Shown: positions 1 to 6,718 of the stretch, one piece after another | Layout of the letters: each line of letters begins with the position of its first letter | How positions within the stretch are numbered: position 1 is the first letter of the stretch | Origin: Bifidobacterium sp. | GTDB taxonomy: Bacteria > Actinomycetota > Actinomycetes > Actinomycetales > Bifidobacteriaceae | Assembly (NCBI GenBank): GCA_022739095.1 | Contig: JAIJEI010000110.1 | Span: forward strand, 1-6,814 | Direction: 5' to 3' | DNA length: 6,814 bases | Position numbers and translations under genes: made by a program | The notes under the pieces: model-generated | The model's database searches: none | What the model was told of the DNA's origin: nothing | Seen by the model: only the letters and a program-made list of their open reading frames with translations

Positions 1-1079
1 GACGCAGTGAGCACGATAACGCAATGCTTCGGGTCACCGGTGTGCGCCAGCTTGGCCAGCGCGGCGAACACGGTCACCTCGTCATCCGCGTTCAGCCCTC
101 GTGTCGGCTCGTCGAGGATCAGCACTTCGGCCTCGGTGCTGATTGCACGGGCGATGGCCACCAAACGCTGCTGTACCAAAGGCAACGTGCCGACAGCCAC
201 GCCGTTGGTGGCCTCGGAGAAGCCGACCTTGGCCAGCAGTTCGCGGGCGATCACCGGCTTGGGCTTCAGGAAGTTGCGGTTGGACGCATCCATGGCGTAC
301 AGCACGTTTTGTTCGGCGTCGAGCTTCGGCTGCACGGCGTGCAGCTGCGGCACGATGCCCAGACGGTGGCCGCGCAGTTCCACGGGCTCGAGCTCAACAA
401 TGTTGGCGCTCTTGTTCATCACCGTGCCAGACACCGGCGTGGTCAAACCGCTCATCACGCCCATCAGCGCGCGACGCTTGGCGTCGGCGGTGATGCCCGA
501 ATCGGGGTCGTCGCTGATCAGCAGCGCGTATGCGTGTCCGGAATAGCAGAAGAAATTCGCGTCATCGAGGATGTTGACCTTGCCCTTGGGGCCGGCGACC
601 GTCACCTTGTTCAGGGCGAAGGTCGGGTAGGTCTTGAGCAGAATGTCGTCGGAACCGCCGCCCACCAACACGCGATCGATACGCGAGGCCAGCGTCATGG
701 TGGGTTCGGACGCTTTGCCCTGAGGCTCCGCATGCTCGACCAATGCGTCTTTGTGATCGGTTGTGGCCAGTCGGAGTGTTTCGTTGACGCGGGCGGCATT
801 GCGCTCGGTCACTTCGGCGGATGCGTTGGCCGAAGCGATGGCGTCCGCTTCGGCCTCGCTGGTCTCGTCGGTCGCATTGGCTTCAGCAGATGCCAGTGCG
901 CTGTAAATACCATCGTCAACAATGCCTTCGTCATCAACGTCATCGAAGGTCACGCTGAACTGCACGGAGTCAGCTGGAACGGATTCAATGGCGTCGTTCG
1001 TCTCAGTCTCAGAAGTCACTTCGTCAGCCGTTGCGTCAGTGGTCTTCTCGAGTTCCTGATCGTTGTTCTTATCGCTCAT
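1..1079 (-). CDS. Degenerate ABC-transporter ATP-binding-like protein (3' end outside window)
   Basis: This is the cytoplasmic partner of the FtsX-type permease encoded just upstream. 359 codons are visible and the gene continues past the left edge. Residues 1 to about 130 are acidic and rich in Ala, Glu, Thr and Asp, with no recognisable domain. An ABC-ATPase fold starts near residue 150 (FALNKVTVAG). Retained features are a Q-loop (LGIVPQ) and Walker B with the catalytic glutamate (VLILDEPTRGL, residues 319-329). Lost features are as follows. The Walker A position carries SDDPDSGITADAKRR (189-203) with no GxxGxGKS/T. The signature region reads TLPLVQQR (298-305) instead of LSGGQQQR. The switch-histidine position reads VLTA, so His appears to be Ala359. 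The start is well supported: GGAGG at 1087-1091 sits 7 bases upstream, and the ATG overlaps the permease stop as ATGA. From the family one expects an ATPase; from the sequence I infer weak or no hydrolysis. The reading frame is intact, so it is not an obvious pseudogene. Confidence 0.85.
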   Translation of the reverse strand, partial: MSDKNNDQELEKTTDATADEVTSETETNDAIESVPADSVQFSVTFDDVDDEGIVDDGIYSALASAEANATDETSEAEADAIASANASAEVTERNAARVNETLRLATTDHKDALVEHAEPQGKASEPTMTLASRIDRVLVGGGSDDILLKTYPTFALNKVTVAGPKGKVNILDDANFFCYSGHAYALLISDDPDSGITADAKRRALMGVMSGLTTPVSGTVMNKSANIVELEPVELRGHRLGIVPQLHAVQPKLDAEQNVLYAMDASNRNFLKPKPVIARELLAKVGFSEATNGVAVGTLPLVQQRLVAIARAISTEAEVLILDEPTRGLNADDEVTVFAALAKLAHTGDPKHCVIVLTA

Positions 1080-2566
1080 GCCTGTGCCTCCGCATCGTCG
1101 GTTGTGGTGGTCGTCTTGTTGGTCTCGCCAGCGTCATGAGCGGTGGCTTCGGCAGCTTCATCGGTCTCAGCAGCGCCAGTGGTTTCGGCCGCTTCAATCT
1201 CCTCAGTCTCGCTCACGGTGCCCCAGTCGCCATCGGCGGCGAACAGCTTGTTCGCGCTGAAGAACGCAAGGCGCAGGGCGGCAAGAATCGCCAGGATCAG
1301 GATTGAACCCAGTCCATACCAGACCATGGTCCAAATCAGGTCCGATGTCACCGGGGTGGCATGGCCGGATGCCAGGGCAGGTCCGATCGGCTTGGTGGCG
1401 AATGCGCCTCCGACCAGACCAATTACGTAGAAGGGCAGGGTGACGATGAACACTTCCAGCATGAACTGCCATCCCAAACGCCCGCGAGTGACGCCGGACA
1501 TCAGTGCCATGCCGATCTCGTCGTCACGCTTGGACGCCCACACGCCCGACAGCACGAGGATGAGCAACAGCACGCCGCCCACGGCAGCCAACACAATGGT
1601 GCCGGTCTTCGCGTGCGAGGATAGCGTATCCAGCGGCTTCAGAGAAGCGTTGTAGGATTCCAGCGAGGGGGAGGATACCTCATAACCCTTGGCGGGCAGC
1701 TTGGACTTCTTGAGGGTGGATACCAAGGACTTGTATGTGGCGGGATCACCGGTGTCGAACACCACGTCCAGATCCGGCACTGCCCAGCCGGAGGCGGTTT
1801 TATCGGAGGACTGTGGGTCGAGCCCGGCCTTGGCGAAGGTCTGATAGTTGGTGAAGATTGCGTTCTCGCGGTTGCGGGCGGCCGTTACCGGATTGGCGAC
1901 GGCGGATTTGGATGTGTACTTGTAGATGCCGCGCACCTTGAGCTTGGCTGTGGTCTTGGCGTCCGAGGCGGCCGCCACCTTGAGCGTATCGCCCACCTTC
2001 AGGTTGTTGGCGGAGGCAAACGCTTCAGAGACCAGTGCGCCGGTGGTGTTCGGGTTGGAGGACTTGTTGTTGTAGCTCAGGTCCTTGCCGTCCACGATTT
2101 CGAAGGTACCGAGGTCGCTGGCCTTGGCGGAATCCTTGGTCCAGAAGGCTCTCCAAATGAGCTGGCCGCCGGTCTCGTCATCGGAGGCCGAGCCCAGCGA
2201 GCCGCCATCGAGGGCCTTCAAATCACCGCTCACACGGGCCGGTACGGTCTCGGTAACCGTGAAGTTCATCGAGTTGGTGGCCGACTGGACGAGCGTGGCG
2301 TATTCGTTGTATGAGGTCCACGTCATGTAATGCTTGGTGGAAGCCGAGTCCGTAGCGGAGACCTTCTTCCACGTAGCCGCGGTCGGGCGAATGGCCAACG
2401 TGGCCTTCTGCTGATCGTACGCGGTGGTGTGTGCGTTGGTATCTTCTTGAATGATGGCCAGTCCGGCGACTGTGCCGAAGGTGACCGCCAAGGTGATGAA
2501 CGCGGTCAGGGCCGTACGTCCTTTAGAACGTGTCAGGGCCCGCCAGGCGTTGCTGAGGACGAACAT
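1076..2566 (-). CDS. FtsX/MacB-type ABC transporter permease
   Basis: This 496-residue integral membrane protein has the FtsX/MacB layout: a short cytoplasmic N-terminus, TM1 at about 18-40, a large extracytoplasmic domain at about 41-320, then TM2 (321-344), TM3 (367-390) and TM4 (409-433). After TM2 the segment SKRDDEIGMALMSGVTRGRL matches the cytoplasmic loop typical of FtsX-domain proteins (charged residues, E-I-G, then a short helix leading into TM3). This family couples ATP hydrolysis to mechanical work or export at the cell surface rather than to bulk uptake. The last 50 residues or so form an acidic Glu/Ala/Thr-rich cytoplasmic tail ending in a Thr run, which is unusual for the family. 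The ATG is preceded by AGGAGAGG (2574-2581 on the plus strand) with 7 bases of spacing. The stop overlaps the ATP-binding-like gene as ATGA, so the two are probably translationally coupled. The substrate is unknown. Confidence 0.88.
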   Translation of the reverse strand: MFVLSNAWRALTRSKGRTALTAFITLAVTFGTVAGLAIIQEDTNAHTTAYDQQKATLAIRPTAATWKKVSATDSASTKHYMTWTSYNEYATLVQSATNSMNFTVTETVPARVSGDLKALDGGSLGSASDDETGGQLIWRAFWTKDSAKASDLGTFEIVDGKDLSYNNKSSNPNTTGALVSEAFASANNLKVGDTLKVAAASDAKTTAKLKVRGIYKYTSKSAVANPVTAARNRENAIFTNYQTFAKAGLDPQSSDKTASGWAVPDLDVVFDTGDPATYKSLVSTLKKSKLPAKGYEVSSPSLESYNASLKPLDTLSSHAKTGTIVLAAVGGVLLLILVLSGVWASKRDDEIGMALMSGVTRGRLGWQFMLEVFIVTLPFYVIGLVGGAFATKPIGPALASGHATPVTSDLIWTMVWYGLGSILILAILAALRLAFFSANKLFAADGDWGTVSETEEIEAAETTGAAETDEAAEATAHDAGETNKTTTTTDDAEAQA

Positions 2567-2740
2567 GTAATTACCTCTCCTGTTCTCCTAAGCCGGACAA
2601 ATCAATACGGCTTTAACTATTGTTGCGTTGAGTGACCGTTTTCTTGCGCAATACTGTTATACCCCTCAATGAAGTCTGAGAACATTCTGACAGCGATGTG
2701 GTGGTCATGCGGGGATTTGCGCCCGGTATGGGATAAACCC

Positions 2741-2764
2741 TCGGTCTATTTCGGTGGCATCGGT
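2741..2764 (+). repeat. Three TCGGT direct repeats at about one helical turn
   Basis: TCGGT occurs at 2741-2745, 2751-2755 and 2760-2764, with spacings of 10 and 9 bases. A related CCGGT lies at 2723-2727, two half-spacings upstream. Repeats phased on one face of the helix are typical of operator sites for response regulators and similar activators. The last copy touches the candidate -10 box TACACT, so a bound protein would sit over the -35 region. Five-base repeats can arise by chance in GC-rich DNA, so the operator role is inference. Confidence 0.35.
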
Positions 2765-2769
2765 ACACT
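2764..2769 (+). promoter_or_regulatory. Candidate -10 box for the DUF4012 operon
   Basis: TACACT matches TATAAT at four of six positions and keeps the key T-A and final T. The hexamer 17 bases upstream (2741-2746, TCGGTC) is a poor -35, which would suit an activator-dependent promoter given the phased TCGGT repeats there. Transcription starting a few bases downstream would give a leader of about 135 bases containing the inverted repeat at 2816-2847. No transcript evidence is available here. Confidence 0.25.
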
Positions 2770-2815
2770 GGCATGAGATATGCGTGGTGTCACGTGTGCT
2801 CCAGCATGTCTGCGA

Positions 2816-2847
2816 TTCCGGATTCGCCCGGAGTCCGGCATCCGGAA
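2816..2847 (+). repeat. Perfect 8-bp inverted repeat with nested CCGG stem
   Basis: TTCCGGAT (2816-2823) and ATCCGGAA (2840-2847) are perfect reverse complements separated by 16 bases. Inside that loop CCGG (2828-2831) and CCGG (2835-2838) can form a second stem around AGT. The element lies 64 bases before the DUF4012 start. It lacks a U-tract on either strand, so it is not a standard intrinsic terminator. It could be an operator or a leader RNA structure. Confidence 0.5.
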
Positions 2848-2911
2848 GCGTGGCCTCGCGCCGCTGGATAAGAGTATGAGCTGAGCAGATTTTCGGGCAG
2901 GATAAGTAAGT

Positions 2912-5119
2912 ATGCGATTCACTTCAGGGCATTCGAGCCATAAGGCTGTGGGGCGTAGGAGAAGCCGTCATGCCGGTAACGGAAAATCCAATCGCTCCGC
3001 ATCTACGAATAGCGTTGCAAATCAGCAGACGGGTCCCGTAAACCTGAAGACTCCCCAGCACGTGGGTGGCAACGGCCGTTCGCTGGTCAGCCGTATGCCG
3101 ATATGGGCGCGAGTGGTGGTTGTACTGCTGCTGACGTTGCTGGCCAGCGTCACCTGTGTGGGCACGCTCTACGCGGCATCCGTCTCGAGAATGGCCACGG
3201 ACGCGCAGCGTGTGCTGACATCCGCCGAAAGTCTGGCCAATTCAGCGCTCGGCTGCGGCAGCGATAAGAGTCTGTCGGATACCTCCCAAGAGCTGGTCAA
3301 TGCCACCAATGATCTCAACGAGGAGCTGAACGGCCCGCAGTGGGATTTCTTCCACGACCATTCGCGATTCGGCAGCGACATCACCGCTGCCCGCGAAATG
3401 CTGGCTTCCGTGGATACGCTGGTCAACGGTCCCTTCACTGATCTGCTGAACCTGTCCAAACGATTGCAGGGCTTCTCCCTGAAGAATGGTTCGGTGGACG
3501 TCAGCGCCCTGATGGATATGCCGGATATCGTCAAGCAGGCGCATAAGGATATCTCGCAGCAGCTCACCAAGCTCAGCAAGGTGCCGACTCCGAGCGTCGC
3601 CAAGGTGGCCACCGTGCTCGAAGCCGAAAAGGTTGCGCTCAAGACCGTGGATTCGATGCTCAGCGAATACGATGGCCTCATTAACTTGCTGCCGCAACTG
3701 CTTGGCGAGGACGGCAAGCGCACGTATTTGGTGATGGTGCAGAACCCGGCCGAGCTGCGTTCGGCGGGCGGCATGGTGGGCACCATCGCCGCAATCACGG
3801 CAGATAAGGGTACGATTACCATCGGTGATTTCGCCACCACTTCTGGTTGGGACATTCCTGAGGAGCCAATGGATGATACGGTGCTGAAGGAGCGCCAGGT
3901 ATTTGGTGACACTTTTGACCAGTATCCGGCTACCACGACCATCGACCCCGAATTCCAGCGTGTGGCACAGCTGGACAAATACATGTGGCTGTATCAGAAA
4001 GGCAACGAACACGAGAACGTGGCGGGCGTGCTGTCCCTCGACCCCGTGTTCCTCCAAGCGTTGCTGGGAGCCACAGGCAAGGTCAAGCTTTCGGACGGCC
4101 GAGTGCTGGATGGCACCACCACGGTGCCGTTCTTCGCCTCGGACCTGTACACGGATTACCCGGACTTCAAGCAGCAGAACAACTTCGTTTCCGAAGCGGC
4201 TCAAGCAATCATGAACCACGTGCTTGGCAATGCGAATGCCTCCACCGCATCCCCGCTGTTGAAGGCAATCAGAGATACCAGCGCTAGCGGTCATTTCAAG
4301 CTATGGATGGCCGATCCGGATGAGCAGGAGGCGCTGATTACCACCGGACTTATCGACGATAAGGCAAGTGGCGAGTTGTCTGCTGACAGTCAGGTGCCTG
4401 AAACCGGCATCTATCTTTCGGAGCTGCAGCAAGGCAAGCAGGATTGGTATCTGAAGACCTCCACCACGGTCACAAAAACCTGCGGTGACGTCTCGGCCAG
4501 CCAGAATGCCCTGTATTCTGGCGTGCTGGATAAGCGCATCACGACAGCCGTGCGTAACACGCAGCTGGGGCAGTTTACGGAAGATCAGCTCGGTGACGAA
4601 TACACGGTCACCTTCACCATGAAGAACACGTTGACCAAGGCTAAGGCCGAATCGTTGCCTGATTTCGTTAATGGCGGCTCGGAGAATCCGGTGCTCGGCG
4701 GCATGTTGTACCGCGTGATGCTTACCGCCCCGTACGGTGGCGAAATCACCGCTGTGCAGGCTGATGTGGATTCATGGGGTACCAACACCGCGAGCCTGTA
4801 TGACCGTCAGTACATTATGTTCAACCAGCAGTGGATCGAGCCCGGAAAAGAATTGACGATTGCTTATACCGTTCGGGTCAGCAGCGATGCCACACATCCA
4901 CTGAACGTGGTAACCACGCCGGTGGTGAATGCGGATGGCATCGAGACGGGCTCCAACGGTAAGGTGACCGATGAATGCTCGGCGGATACGAACGGTGGCA
5001 AGAACGACGCGCATAAGGGCGCGTCCTCCGATCCCTCGGCCGGCCTGGACACCTTGGACAAGCTGAAGAGCCAGATCAGCTGCCCGGTCGATCTGAAGTC
5101 CCTGGCGGGATCCATGTGA
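2912..5119 (+). CDS. Membrane-anchored extracellular DUF4012 protein
   Basis: This 735-residue protein has a basic, low-complexity cytoplasmic N-terminus (1-63, rich in Arg, Ser, Asn and Gly). One transmembrane anchor follows (about 64-88, VVVVLLLTLLASV core), and the remaining roughly 645 residues should lie outside the cell. A helical region (about 90-265) precedes the recognisable DUF4012 core, whose hallmark is YLVMVQNPAELRSAGGMVG (272-290), followed by a strand-rich region and a C-terminal beta-like part with TM-free sequence. Cysteines at 115, 524, 689 and 724 could form extracellular disulfides. The biochemical function of DUF4012 is not established; family members are often found near actinobacterial surface-polysaccharide genes. 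The start is fixed by an in-frame TAA at 2906-2908; AGGA at 2899-2902 is the likely ribosome binding site. The alternative start at residue 62 has no such site. The stop overlaps the acyltransferase start by one base, indicating a shared operon. Confidence 0.88.
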   Translation: MRFTSGHSSHKAVGRRRSRHAGNGKSNRSASTNSVANQQTGPVNLKTPQHVGGNGRSLVSRMPIWARVVVVLLLTLLASVTCVGTLYAASVSRMATDAQRVLTSAESLANSALGCGSDKSLSDTSQELVNATNDLNEELNGPQWDFFHDHSRFGSDITAAREMLASVDTLVNGPFTDLLNLSKRLQGFSLKNGSVDVSALMDMPDIVKQAHKDISQQLTKLSKVPTPSVAKVATVLEAEKVALKTVDSMLSEYDGLINLLPQLLGEDGKRTYLVMVQNPAELRSAGGMVGTIAAITADKGTITIGDFATTSGWDIPEEPMDDTVLKERQVFGDTFDQYPATTTIDPEFQRVAQLDKYMWLYQKGNEHENVAGVLSLDPVFLQALLGATGKVKLSDGRVLDGTTTVPFFASDLYTDYPDFKQQNNFVSEAAQAIMNHVLGNANASTASPLLKAIRDTSASGHFKLWMADPDEQEALITTGLIDDKASGELSADSQVPETGIYLSELQQGKQDWYLKTSTTVTKTCGDVSASQNALYSGVLDKRITTAVRNTQLGQFTEDQLGDEYTVTFTMKNTLTKAKAESLPDFVNGGSENPVLGGMLYRVMLTAPYGGEITAVQADVDSWGTNTASLYDRQYIMFNQQWIEPGKELTIAYTVRVSSDATHPLNVVTTPVVNADGIETGSNGKVTDECSADTNGGKNDAHKGASSDPSAGLDTLDKLKSQISCPVDLKSLAGSM

Positions 5120-6231
5120 TGGCCATGCCCGATTCCGTTTCCGGCGTCGCCGGCAAGCCGCGCGACGTGAACTACGATCTGCTGCGCGTGGTGGCGATGT
5201 GCCTGGTCATCGGCGTCCACGTGATCAACAACTACATGCCCGTCAAGATGACCCTCGTCGGCAGCGCGGAAACGGTGCGATTCGTGCTGTTCGCGTTGTT
5301 CATGGTCTGCAATCCGCTGTTCATCATGGTGTCCGGCCGGTTCAACCTCGCGTGCGACGCCGCGCAAGGCGGCGGGCGGCACCGCCCCAATGGTCTCGCG
5401 CCGTACGCGCGCTACTACTACAAACGGTTCGTCTCGCTGATCGTGCCGTATCTGTTGTATGCGGGCGGCATGGGGTTCGTGGCCTATCTGGCGGTCGACC
5501 ATCGCCCGGTCGGCGAGGCTGTGTCCGGCATGCTGTTCGACCTGTTCTCCGGGTATGACGACTCCGTGTACTGGTTCGTGTTCATGCTCGCCGGTTTCGT
5601 GCTGGCGACGCCGTTCCTGGCCGCGATGATGCGCGCGATAGGCCGGTCTGGCGCCTGGCTGCTGGTCGGTCTGGCCGCCGCCGTGGCCGCCGCCGAGCAG
5701 ATCTGCAATCTTGCCGGATACCCGTTGACGTTCCTGCAGTCGTTCCCCTGGCGGGGACTGCTGGTCTACTATCTGCTCGGTTTCGTGCTGGAATACTATC
5801 CGCCGTCCACGCGGATGCGGCGCGGCTTGTACGCGTTGGCGCCGTTCGCCCTGGCCTGGACCGTCGCCACGCCGTACCTGTTCGCCGGCCAGCAGATTCA
5901 GGTCGGCCGCACGCTCACGGTTTCCTTCGCGGTGGTGGTGGCCGCGGTGTTCCTGTTCTTCCGGTACGACGTGCATCCGGCGTCGGCGCGGCTGCGCAGG
6001 GCGATCACCTGGCTGGCGGGGTACTCCTACACGATCTATCTGGTGCACTCGCCACTGTCCAAGGTTCTGATCGGCCCGCGGATGCCTGTGCCTACAGATG
6101 GATGGTCGTATGCGGGCATCAGCGTGTTGATGTTTGGCGCTACGTTGCTGGCGGCGCTGCTATTTGCGGTAATTGCCGATACCGTGGTGCTCAAGCCCGT
6201 GCAGCGTCTGCTGCGGAAGGTGCGGCTGTAG
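5119..6231 (+). CDS. Acyltransferase-3 family integral membrane protein
   Basis: This is a 370-residue polytopic membrane protein of the acyltransferase-3 family, which transfers acetyl or other acyl groups to sugars of surface glycans. The family signature is clear near the N-terminus: RDVNYDLLRVVAMCLVIGVH (residues 15-34), with the conserved Arg/Asp and the proposed active-site His34. Further typical elements are the second membrane segment ending in MVSGRFNL, the YYKRFVSLIVPYLLY block, SFPWRGLLVYYLLGFVLEYY, and the late TIYLVHSPLSK segment. About ten hydrophobic segments are visible, and the length is normal for a stand-alone member without a periplasmic esterase domain. I chose ATG at 5119, which gives a TGATG overlap with the DUF4012 stop. 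GTG at 5116 and ATG at 5125 are in-frame alternatives, and no strong ribosome binding site separates them. The acceptor is unknown; a polysaccharide linked to its DUF4012 partner is a reasonable inference. Confidence 0.9.
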   Translation: MAMPDSVSGVAGKPRDVNYDLLRVVAMCLVIGVHVINNYMPVKMTLVGSAETVRFVLFALFMVCNPLFIMVSGRFNLACDAAQGGGRHRPNGLAPYARYYYKRFVSLIVPYLLYAGGMGFVAYLAVDHRPVGEAVSGMLFDLFSGYDDSVYWFVFMLAGFVLATPFLAAMMRAIGRSGAWLLVGLAAAVAAAEQICNLAGYPLTFLQSFPWRGLLVYYLLGFVLEYYPPSTRMRRGLYALAPFALAWTVATPYLFAGQQIQVGRTLTVSFAVVVAAVFLFFRYDVHPASARLRRAITWLAGYSYTIYLVHSPLSKVLIGPRMPVPTDGWSYAGISVLMFGATLLAALLFAVIADTVVLKPVQRLLRKVRL

Positions 6232-6272
6232 ATTCGGATACGGCGCGTGAGGCGTACGGCGTTGTGTGGCTT

Positions 6273-6308
6273 GCACGACTTGCGCGCCCTGCGTGACTCG
6301 CGCGCCGC
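6273..6308. repeat. Imperfect 18-bp tandem duplication
   Basis: The two units 6273-6290 and 6291-6308 agree at about 13 of 18 positions, with the shared core GACTYGCGCGCC at 6277-6288 and 6295-6306. It sits just after the acyltransferase stop, in degraded sequence. It is not a terminator: I see no stem followed by T residues. It may be a slippage product within decaying DNA. Confidence 0.35.
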
Positions 6309-6718
6309 AACCCGGCAACGCATTCGCAAGCGCAGAGTGTGAAGATGTCGCTTAATGGCAGGAAGTAGCGGAACTGCACACCGTCCACGCCAGTCGCGCC
6401 GGCGGGCGTATATTGCAGCCACAAGGCCAGATACGTGAGCAGGATGATGCCGGTGGCCACAGCGCAGGCGCACCACCAGAATCATCCCATCCGTGCACTG
6501 AACGCACGCTTCACCGTGGCCACAATCAGCACGATCAGCAGCACAGCCAGTACTGCCCAGAGGGACAGAATGACCAGTGTCTGCATGCGGGAATCTAGGT
6601 TCGATTGCCAGGTGATTATGGCACGCGCAATGGATGCGACAGCGCCAAACAGACCGTTTGTGCTGAATGGATTGGTGAGCAGCTGGCTTTAGCGGCGAGA
6701 CCAATAGCAGGGCCAGGC
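6300..6718 (-). pseudogene. C-terminal remnant of a DUF2142-like membrane protein
   Basis: Reading the minus strand gives a coherent membrane-protein tail that no intact ORF covers. From right to left it reads RLALLLVSPL (about 6719-6690), then after a frame change SQLLTNPFSTNGLFGAV (from about 6688), a hydrophobic helix MQTLVILSLWAVLAVLLIVL (from 6586), KRAFSARMG, an in-frame TGA at 6482-6484, and finally ATGIILLTYLALWLQYTPAG followed by GVDGVQFRYFLPLSDIF. The last block resembles the conserved GVQGRYFLPL ending of DUF2142 proteins, polytopic membrane proteins common in polysaccharide loci. The stop, a frameshift near 6690 and the missing N-terminal two thirds show it is broken. It converges on the acyltransferase gene. 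The family call is from memory of the motif; another multi-pass glycosyltransferase-like protein is possible. The left boundary is approximate. Confidence 0.6.

Larger units (their letters stand above)
2567..2911. other. Divergent intergenic regulatory region without genes
   Basis: This stretch of 345 bases separates the minus-strand permease operon from the plus-strand DUF4012 gene, so it must hold both promoters unless one gene is read from elsewhere. No convincing gene is present. Visible items are the two ribosome binding sites at its ends, a short inverted repeat AAGCC/GGCTT (2590-2594 and 2609-2613) in the permease leader, a TTGCGCAA palindrome (2644-2651), a TATAAC box on the minus strand (2661 down to 2656) with no good -35, the TCGGT repeats and the strong inverted repeat listed separately. 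No T-tract terminator was seen. Confidence 0.8.

Noticed and set aside
24..1139. Long plus-strand open frame of about 371 codons
   Set aside because: It lies antisense to the ATP-binding-like gene, which has recognisable motifs and a strong ribosome binding site. The plus frame is rich in His, Gly and Arg without any domain.
2656..2661. TATAAC on the minus strand as the permease promoter -10
   Set aside because: The box is good and well placed, but no acceptable -35 is found at 16-18 bases, so I mention it only within the intergenic entry.
2773..2871. Small ORF of 32 codons in the divergent region
   Set aside because: It has no ribosome binding site, overlaps the strong inverted repeat and encodes an unremarkable peptide.
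3242..4294. Minus-strand open frame of about 350 codons
   Set aside because: It is antisense to the DUF4012 core, which carries a clear family motif. No ribosome binding site or domain supports the reverse frame.
4864..6048. Long minus-strand open frame of about 394 codons
   Set aside because: It is antisense to the acyltransferase gene. High third-position GC removes stops from this strand, and the product is a His/Arg/Gln-rich sequence typical of such shadows.
6232..6310. Intrinsic terminator after the acyltransferase
   Set aside because: GC-rich repeats are present but no stem is followed by a T-tract on the plus strand.
6036..6704. Minus-strand open frame of about 222 codons at the acyltransferase end
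   Set aside because: Its sequence is Arg/His/Cys-rich and the membrane-protein similarity lies mostly in another minus frame. Only its first ten residues or so belong to the pseudogene.
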